Below, one piece after another: positions 59,727 through 64,000 of a DNA stretch of 64,000 nt (positions within the stretch are counted from its first letter, which is position 1; each line of letters begins with the position of its first letter). The notes below the pieces were generated by a model that saw nothing but the letters and a program-made list of their open reading frames with translations, made no database searches and was not told the origin of the DNA. The stretch is from Bifidobacterium simiarum (GTDB taxonomy: Bacteria; Actinomycetota; Actinomycetes; Actinomycetales; Bifidobacteriaceae): the NCBI RefSeq assembly GCF_002802905.1, contig NZ_PEBK01000004.1, positions 228,388 through 292,387 of the forward strand. Reading direction: 5' to 3'. Both the position numbers and the translations under genes were made by a program.

Positions 59727-61022
59727 GTGAATATGACGACCAATACCGCAACAACCACATCGGTCGGTTCCAAAACGACCGGTTCCAAGCCGGCCGGTCC
59801 CGTGACATCGGACCGTTTCTTCACCCTCCCGGTGATCTCCCTGATTGCCATGAGCTTCATGCTCGGCATGAGCGAATTCATCATCGTCGGCATCCTGCCC
59901 GACATCGCCGAAGGCCTCAACGTATCGCTGACCACCGTGGGCGGTCTCGTCTCCCTGTTCGCATTCGTCTACGCGCCGGCCACACCGATCGGTGCGTCCA
60001 TCAGCTCCCGTTTCGAACGCTTCCGCACCATGCTGTTCCTCGCCGTGGTCTTCCTCATCGGCAACCTGATGTGCGCGTTCGCCGTCGGGTACGGCATGCT
60101 CGTCGCCGCCCGAATCGTCATCGCCCTGATCTCCGGCACCACCGTGGCCGTATCCATGACCTTCGCCGACGACGTCGCCTCGAAGAAGAACCGCACCAAA
60201 TTCGTGGCCTGGGTGTTCTCCGGCTTCTCCATCGCCTCGGTGTTCGGCGTGCCGATCGGCACCTCCATCGCCAACGTGTTCGGCTGGCGCTGGGCCTTCC
60301 ATGTGATCAACCTCCTCACCGTGGCCCTGATCATCCTCATGTGCGTCGTGCTGCCGAAGAACCATTACGGGCCGAAGTCCCGCTTCCTCGCGCAGTTCTT
60401 CATCTTCACCGAACCGCGCATCTGGGGCGGCATCCTCGCCGTCGTGTTCGCCGCCGCATCCAGCTACGTGTTCTACACGTATCTCACGCCGATCCTCGAA
60501 CAGGAGATCGGCATTCCCTCGCACCTGATCTCGTTCGCGCTCGCCGCCTACGGCGTGGCCTGCCTCGCCAGCAACCTGTACGGCGGCAAGCTGGGCGATC
60601 GCGGCCGCGGCGTGGTGCCGCTGGTCAAGGGCCGGCCGATCTACCTGATCCAGGCCGTGTTCATGATCGCGCTGCCGTTCGCCGTGATGAACATGGTCGT
60701 CGGCTGTGTGGTGCTGCTCGTGCTCGGATTCCTGATGTACCTGCAGAACACCGCGTCTCAGGTGCTGTACATGGACGTGGCGTCGGCCACCCATCCCGGT
60801 TCGCTCAACCTCGCCTCGTCGTTCAACTCGATGTCGTTCAACATCGGCATCGCACTGGGTTCGGCGGTCGGCGGTCTCGTGACCGACCACATCGGCATGC
60901 GTTGGCTCGGACCGTTTGGCGCGATCTTCGCCGTGCTGGCATTCCTGACGGCCGTGTGGCTGAACGCCGATCTCAAGCGCCGCGAGAAAGCCGAGGTCGA
61001 AGCGGCCAAGGAGGCTAAGTAG
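59727..61022 (+). CDS. MFS transporter (DHA1 family)
   Basis: A 431-residue protein with 12 hydrophobic segments. ISLIAMSFMLGMSEFIIVGILPDIAEGLNVSLTTVGGLVSLFAFVYAPATPIGASISSRFERFRTMLF is the AraJ/DHA1-type first part. Substrate unknown; sugar or drug export likely. Start GTG 59727 (or ATG 59733) has no Shine-Dalgarno sequence; TAGCGT ends 6 bases before the GTG. The final codons lie in an 18-bp duplication. Confidence 0.85.
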   Translation: MNMTTNTATTTSVGSKTTGSKPAGPVTSDRFFTLPVISLIAMSFMLGMSEFIIVGILPDIAEGLNVSLTTVGGLVSLFAFVYAPATPIGASISSRFERFRTMLFLAVVFLIGNLMCAFAVGYGMLVAARIVIALISGTTVAVSMTFADDVASKKNRTKFVAWVFSGFSIASVFGVPIGTSIANVFGWRWAFHVINLLTVALIILMCVVLPKNHYGPKSRFLAQFFIFTEPRIWGGILAVVFAAASSYVFYTYLTPILEQEIGIPSHLISFALAAYGVACLASNLYGGKLGDRGRGVVPLVKGRPIYLIQAVFMIALPFAVMNMVVGCVVLLVLGFLMYLQNTASQVLYMDVASATHPGSLNLASSFNSMSFNIGIALGSAVGGLVTDHIGMRWLGPFGAIFAVLAFLTAVWLNADLKRREKAEVEAAKEAK

Positions 61023-61047
61023 GCCAAGGAGGCTAAGTAGGCCAAGG
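61005..61047. repeat. 18-bp tandem duplication at the end of the MFS gene
   Basis: GCCAAGGAGGCTAAGTAG at 61005-61022 (the last codons and stop) is repeated at 61023-61040, with a third partial copy. Confidence 0.9.
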
Positions 61048-61152
61048 CCGTGCGCTGATGACAGGAGCTGATGGCGGGCGTTGACGGCGGGCGCTGATTT
61101 GGCGAAATGTCGCGGCATGGTCTACGATGGTCGGGTGCTTTTCGCATGACTT

Positions 61153-61240
61153 GGACAGGTGTCTGAGCGGTCTAAAGAGACGGTCTTGAAAACCGTTGAA
61201 GCGCAAGCTTCCGCGAGTTCGAATCTCGCCCTGTCCGCCA
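61153..61240 (+). tRNA. tRNA-Ser(TGA)
   Basis: GGACAGG/CCTGTCC acceptor stem; anticodon loop CTTGAAA gives TGA; a long variable arm (class II) lies around 61197-61215; T arm GCGAGTTCGAATCTCGC; discriminator G, with CCA encoded. Confidence 0.97.
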
Positions 61241-61243
61241 CTA

Positions 61244-61276
61244 GGGGTTCCAGCCGATCGGCCGGAACCCCTTTTT
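61244..61276 (+). terminator. Terminator after tRNA-Ser
   Basis: GGGGTTCC/GGAACCCC with TTTTTC. Confidence 0.9.
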
Positions 61277-61420
61277 CATGCCGTTTTCGGCGGTATTCCA
61301 ACGGTTTCGAGCCCTTGTGGCGCTCGCCGGCAATTCGCGTAAGGGGTTGCAGAAAGGCGCCTTAATGCCCTCGATAAGCGGTAGTTAACGGGTAAATAAG
61401 GTGGTAACGGTAACGGGGAT

Positions 61421-61447
61421 TTGGGGTTACAGGCCAAAATGCGTGTA
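61421..61447. repeat. 27-bp sequence shared with the tRNA-Ala flank
   Basis: TTTGGGGTTACAGGCCAAAA and the next seven bases match 48226-48252 except for about four positions. It lies 180 bases past tRNA-Ser in a stretch (61277-61482) with no gene. Confidence 0.7.
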
Positions 61448-61482
61448 CGGCTTCTGCCTGACGGTGTTGGGGGCTTCGACTG

Positions 61483-62034
61483 TCACCCCATGTGTCGTAG
61501 CTTCGCGGCAAACGTTATGAGTCCAAGTCGTTCGAGATGGCGGATCTCTTCGTCCATTGTCCGGGGCGGGTGTCGTTTCGATCTGATCAACTCATGCATC
61601 AGTCGTCGTGATTCCTCCTCATCCTCCTCGTATAACGTCGAAAGGAAGCTGTCGGGGGTCGTCGCCTTGATTCCGTATGTCCGTAGGATCGAGCTGGGGA
61701 AATGCTTGATATTGGCGGTTACTATTGTGCCGGCATGGGCTTCGACTGCGGCCGCGACCACATGCCGATCATCGACGTCAGGCAGCGAGATCGACTGTTC
61801 GTGACGTTCCCATCCTTCGACCATGGCTTCGGGAAAAGCCTTTCGGATCATATCGAGATAGCCCAGAACATCCTCTTCGGACGCGTGTGCCCATACGTCG
61901 GGCAGGTGCTCCGCCACTTCCCCGAGTATCCGTTCCGACCATATCGGCCTGTAGTATCCTGATTCCGCGAATGAGAGCAGCGGATCGGTAATCCATGTGG
62001 AGAAGAACAGATTGGCGTCAAGAACGGCTTTCAT
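61483..62034 (-). CDS. PIN-domain toxin (VapC-like)
   Basis: A 183-residue PIN-domain nuclease. MKAVLDANLFFSTWITDPLLSFAE has the first catalytic Asp, SERILGEVAEHLPD a conserved Glu, and ISLPDVDDRHVVAAAVEAHAGTIVTANIKHFP the last acidic cluster of the PIN_3-type fold. It overlaps the upstream HTH gene by 4 bases. An RNase toxin role is inferred from the family and pairing. It lies near the 3' side of tRNA-Ser, a frequent acquisition site. Confidence 0.88.
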   Translation of the reverse strand: MKAVLDANLFFSTWITDPLLSFAESGYYRPIWSERILGEVAEHLPDVWAHASEEDVLGYLDMIRKAFPEAMVEGWERHEQSISLPDVDDRHVVAAAVEAHAGTIVTANIKHFPSSILRTYGIKATTPDSFLSTLYEEDEEESRRLMHELIRSKRHPPRTMDEEIRHLERLGLITFAAKLRHMG

Positions 62035-62426
62035 TTCGCTGTCCCGTTCGCTGTCTCGTCAGGTATGTCATAGCCGCCCATACGATATGCGAGACCGCGC
62101 GCCTGTTCCATGAGGTTGTGGCGTCGTTCCCGCTTGCTCTTATATGCGATGACGTCGCGGAGCTCTACCATGCGGTGTCCAGCGGTCCCGTTTCTGTAGA
62201 ACGGCATTTCGCCGGCATCGAGCAGTCTTGCCACGGTTTTGGCGCTCACGCCGAGTATCTCGGCCGCTTCTCCCGTGGTCAGGGGGTGCGATGCGCCCGC
62301 CACCGCGTCGGCGGCATGCATGGCCGCGTTGAATTCATCCTCGGTAAGCCTGTATGTGCGACCGTAACCACTGATGGTGAACAGGGGCTGTTCGAGTGTG
62401 GGAGCCGATGCTGTCATTGCGTTCAT
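62031..62426 (-). CDS. Excisionase/MerR-type HTH antitoxin
   Basis: A 131-residue DNA-binding protein. PLTTGEAAEILGVSAKTVARLLDAGEMPFYRNGTAGHRMVELRDVIAYKSKRE is a winged HTH of the excisionase family, common as the antitoxin of PIN proteins. It precedes and overlaps (ATGA) the PIN gene. ATG 62426 follows AAGGAGCG. Confidence 0.88.
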   Translation of the reverse strand: MNAMTASAPTLEQPLFTISGYGRTYRLTEDEFNAAMHAADAVAGASHPLTTGEAAEILGVSAKTVARLLDAGEMPFYRNGTAGHRMVELRDVIAYKSKRERRHNLMEQARGLAYRMGGYDIPDETANGTAK

Positions 62427-62644
62427 TGGTCGCTCCTTCGTAGGTTTTGGTAAATCAAGATTACCCTAAACGGACAAAACGGACAAACGGATAAAGCGAA
62501 CAATTTGACTAGATGGCGGAGGGTGCTTACGGAACCGTTTTCGGAATCGGGTGGGTAAGGGAGCGAGCGGCGGGGATAGAGTGGCGGCATCAGGGTCGAA
62601 CAATCGGCGTCGACCATATCGACGTCGGGTGCGAGGAGGGACGA

Positions 62645-63307
62645 ATGCCGAACAGATTGGGTAATCCGAACAATGTGATCTTTGATTTCTGCGATGTGCT
62701 GCTGCAGTGGGATCCGAAGGGCGGCACCTACGATCTGTTCGCCGGCAGTCCTTTGTTCGGCGGCGAAGGCGCTGCCGTGTGGCGGGATTTCTACGATGAG
62801 GACGCCGAGTACGGCTTCTGGCATTACGACGGTCTGCTCGACGCCGGTTTGGATGCGGCCGAAGCCGCCGCGGATTATCGGGCCCATCATCGCGGCGAAC
62901 CGGGAGAGGGTGCCTTCGACCTGTATTACGAGCATCGGGAGCTGGCGTTCCGGGGCATGATCCCGGGTATGGATACGTTGCTGGAATTGTTGGACCGCCG
63001 TGGAATCGCCGTATGGGGATTGACGAACTTCACCGCCGACGCCGTGGAGTATGCGCAGGCGCAGTATCCGGCGATGCGATTGCTGAAGGACGTGGTGGTG
63101 TCGTCGACGGAGCGAGTGAAGAAGCCGGATCGGCGCATCTACGAGATCGCGATCGACCGGTTCGGTGTGGACCCGACCCGATCGGTGTTCATCGACGACA
63201 AGCCGTGGAATGTGGACGGAGCCCAAGAGGCGGGATTGCGATCCTTTGTATTCGTCAATGCGATGGATGCCCGCAGTCAGTTAGGCAAGGCCGGTATTCG
63301 GCTGTAG
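62645..63307 (+). CDS. HAD-family hydrolase
   Basis: A 220-residue HAD-superfamily protein. NVIFDFCDVLLQWDP (nucleophile Asp14; the second position of DxD is Cys), AVWGLTNFT (motif II Thr), RVKKPDRRIYEIAI (motif III Lys) and SVFIDDKPWNVDGAQEAG (motif IV). It looks like the YihX/HAD-IA group (DFGNVL type), acting on sugar phosphates. ATG 62645 follows GAGGAGG. Confidence 0.88.
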   Translation: MPNRLGNPNNVIFDFCDVLLQWDPKGGTYDLFAGSPLFGGEGAAVWRDFYDEDAEYGFWHYDGLLDAGLDAAEAAADYRAHHRGEPGEGAFDLYYEHRELAFRGMIPGMDTLLELLDRRGIAVWGLTNFTADAVEYAQAQYPAMRLLKDVVVSSTERVKKPDRRIYEIAIDRFGVDPTRSVFIDDKPWNVDGAQEAGLRSFVFVNAMDARSQLGKAGIRL

Positions 63308-63488
63308 CGTCCGGGTGACTTTGTCAAGTTTCGACACGCCGATGGAGGCGTTGATTTGCAACGGTTTACGTCGAATTCACGTTGCCGGGTTTGCGTTTTG
63401 GGTTGGTGGCGTGTAAGTTGTTCATTCGTTGCCCGGCACGGCGGGTGGCCTCCTAGTGGTGGTTGCCGGTTTGCCTGTGTGGTGGTGG

Positions 63489-63516
63489 TTTGAGAACTCA
63501 AGAGCGTGTTTTGTAC
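63489..63516 (+). promoter_or_regulatory. rRNA leader with boxA-like antitermination sequence
   Basis: TTTGAGAACTCAAGAGCGTG matches the leader motif that precedes actinobacterial rRNA operons. Upstream, TTGCGT (63391-63396), 17 bases and TAAGTT (63414-63419) are a possible promoter. No gene lies in 63308-63720. Confidence 0.65.
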
Positions 63517-63720
63517 TACTTTTTGATGATTGCCAGTCCGGTTCCGCCCGGCCGCGGTTAGCGGCTTGGGTCCCCGGGAGGGGTTCGAGGGGACCGGTTC
63601 TTGGAAGGAAAATTTTTGTGTGGTGCCATCGGCATGGGGTCTTGTCCCCGTGTTCTGGTGGCGTCCGTCTTTTTTCTTTCTTTTTGTTATTTTCGAGTCG
63701 ATTATCGGCTCTTCATGATT

Positions 63721-64000
63721 TTTTTGTGGAGGGTTTGATTCTGGCTCAGGACGAACGCTGGCGGCGTGCTTAACACATGCAAGTCGAACGGGATCCGACC
63801 AGCTTGCTGGTCGGTGAGAGTGGCGAACGGGTGAGTAATGCGTGACCGACCTGCCCCGTACTCCGGAATAGCTCCTGGAAACGGGTGGTAATGCCGGATG
63901 CTCCACTTCCTCGCATGGGGTTGTGGGAAAGGGTCTTACCGGTATGGGATGGGGTCGCGTCCTATCAGCTTGTCGGTGGGGTAACGGCCCACCGAGGCTT
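63721..64000 (+). rRNA. rrs: 16S ribosomal RNA, 5' end
   Basis: GAGGGTTTGATTCTGGCTCAG is followed by the 16S conserved segments (GACGAACGCTGGCGGCGTGC, GTGAGTAATGCGTGACCGAC, GGTAATGCCGGATG, ATGGGATGGGGTCGCGTCC). These read as Bifidobacterium. The gene continues past the window. The exact 5' end (63721-63726) is estimated by alignment with known rRNA starts. Confidence 0.97.

Noticed and set aside
59625..61118. A 497-residue minus-strand frame opposite the MFS gene
   Set aside because: His/Asp/Glu/Gly-rich shadow without a start site; the plus-strand frame has 12 membrane segments.
63308..63720. Open frames on both strands in the rRNA leader
   Set aside because: No homology and no ribosome binding site; they overlap the rRNA leader and the 16S gene.

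Overview
The window is high-GC chromosomal DNA from a Bifidobacterium species. The last 280 bases are the 5' end of a 16S rRNA gene of bifidobacterial type. The gene content fits: DUF2469 protein, Dpm1/Ppm1-type mannosyltransferase, DUF711/ACT pair, AURKAIP1-type small ribosomal protein, galT/galK under a DeoR regulator, and a xylo-oligosaccharide locus. I cannot name the species. Most genes are housekeeping or carbohydrate genes. I see no prophage, no insertion sequence and no CRISPR array.

Layout. 1-2.4 kb: partial CDS, DUF2469 protein, FAD oxidoreductase of the UDP-galactopyranose mutase/HemY kind, then a 1 kb gene-free repeat-rich gap. 3.4-10.3 kb: Rpf/lysozyme-like G5 protein, thioredoxin, NUDIX-like protein, alpha/beta hydrolase, NudC, L,D-transpeptidase. 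10.6-17 kb: GcvH, App1-type lipid phosphatase, oligopeptidase B, a two-gene minus-strand cassette of unknown function (possibly toxin-antitoxin), leuB. 17.2-21.6 kb: LacI regulator, GPH transporter and GH43 xylosidase, a complete xyloside-use locus with a visible promoter and operator. 21.8-26.6 kb: TM2 protein, lipoate ligase with permuted domains, dihydroorotate dehydrogenase, old-yellow-enzyme reductase. 26.7-30.9 kb: class A PBP, Crp-family regulator, polyprenol-phosphate mannosyltransferase. 31-34.8 kb: deoR-galT, galK. 35-40.9 kb: MFS and MATE exporters, DUF711 plus ACT, TrmL. 41-47.8 kb: MutY, two membrane-anchored hypothetical proteins, RadA, bS22, RpiA, RNase HI. 48-53.6 kb: tRNA-Ala, phosphoglucomutase, a PTS EIIBCA and its BglG antiterminator. 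53.9-59.4 kb: VOC protein, FucP-like permease, HPr, diacylglycerol kinase, SerS. 59.7-64 kb: MFS exporter, tRNA-Ser, PIN/HTH toxin-antitoxin pair, HAD hydrolase, start of an rrn operon.

Metabolically, galT and galK, pgm, rpiA, the xyloside locus, a FucP-type permease and PTS parts (EIIBCA, HPr) converge on sugar-phosphate metabolism. GcvH and lipoate ligase form a partial lipoylation set with no lipoylated dehydrogenase in view.

The most unusual signals are not genes. (1) A dispersed intergenic repeat of two consecutive hairpins, often in head-to-head pairs, occurs at least a dozen times. (2) A second dispersed palindrome has the core CAGTCCAC(T/C)GGACTG. (3) Short tandem repeats of 11-24 bp are unusually dense, both between genes and inside coding linkers. 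One supplies a ribosome binding site and one runs through the stop codon of HPr. (4) Many genes without a Shine-Dalgarno sequence have a -10-like hexamer 6-7 bases before the start codon, which suggests leaderless mRNAs. (5) A near-identical 27-bp sequence follows both tRNA genes.
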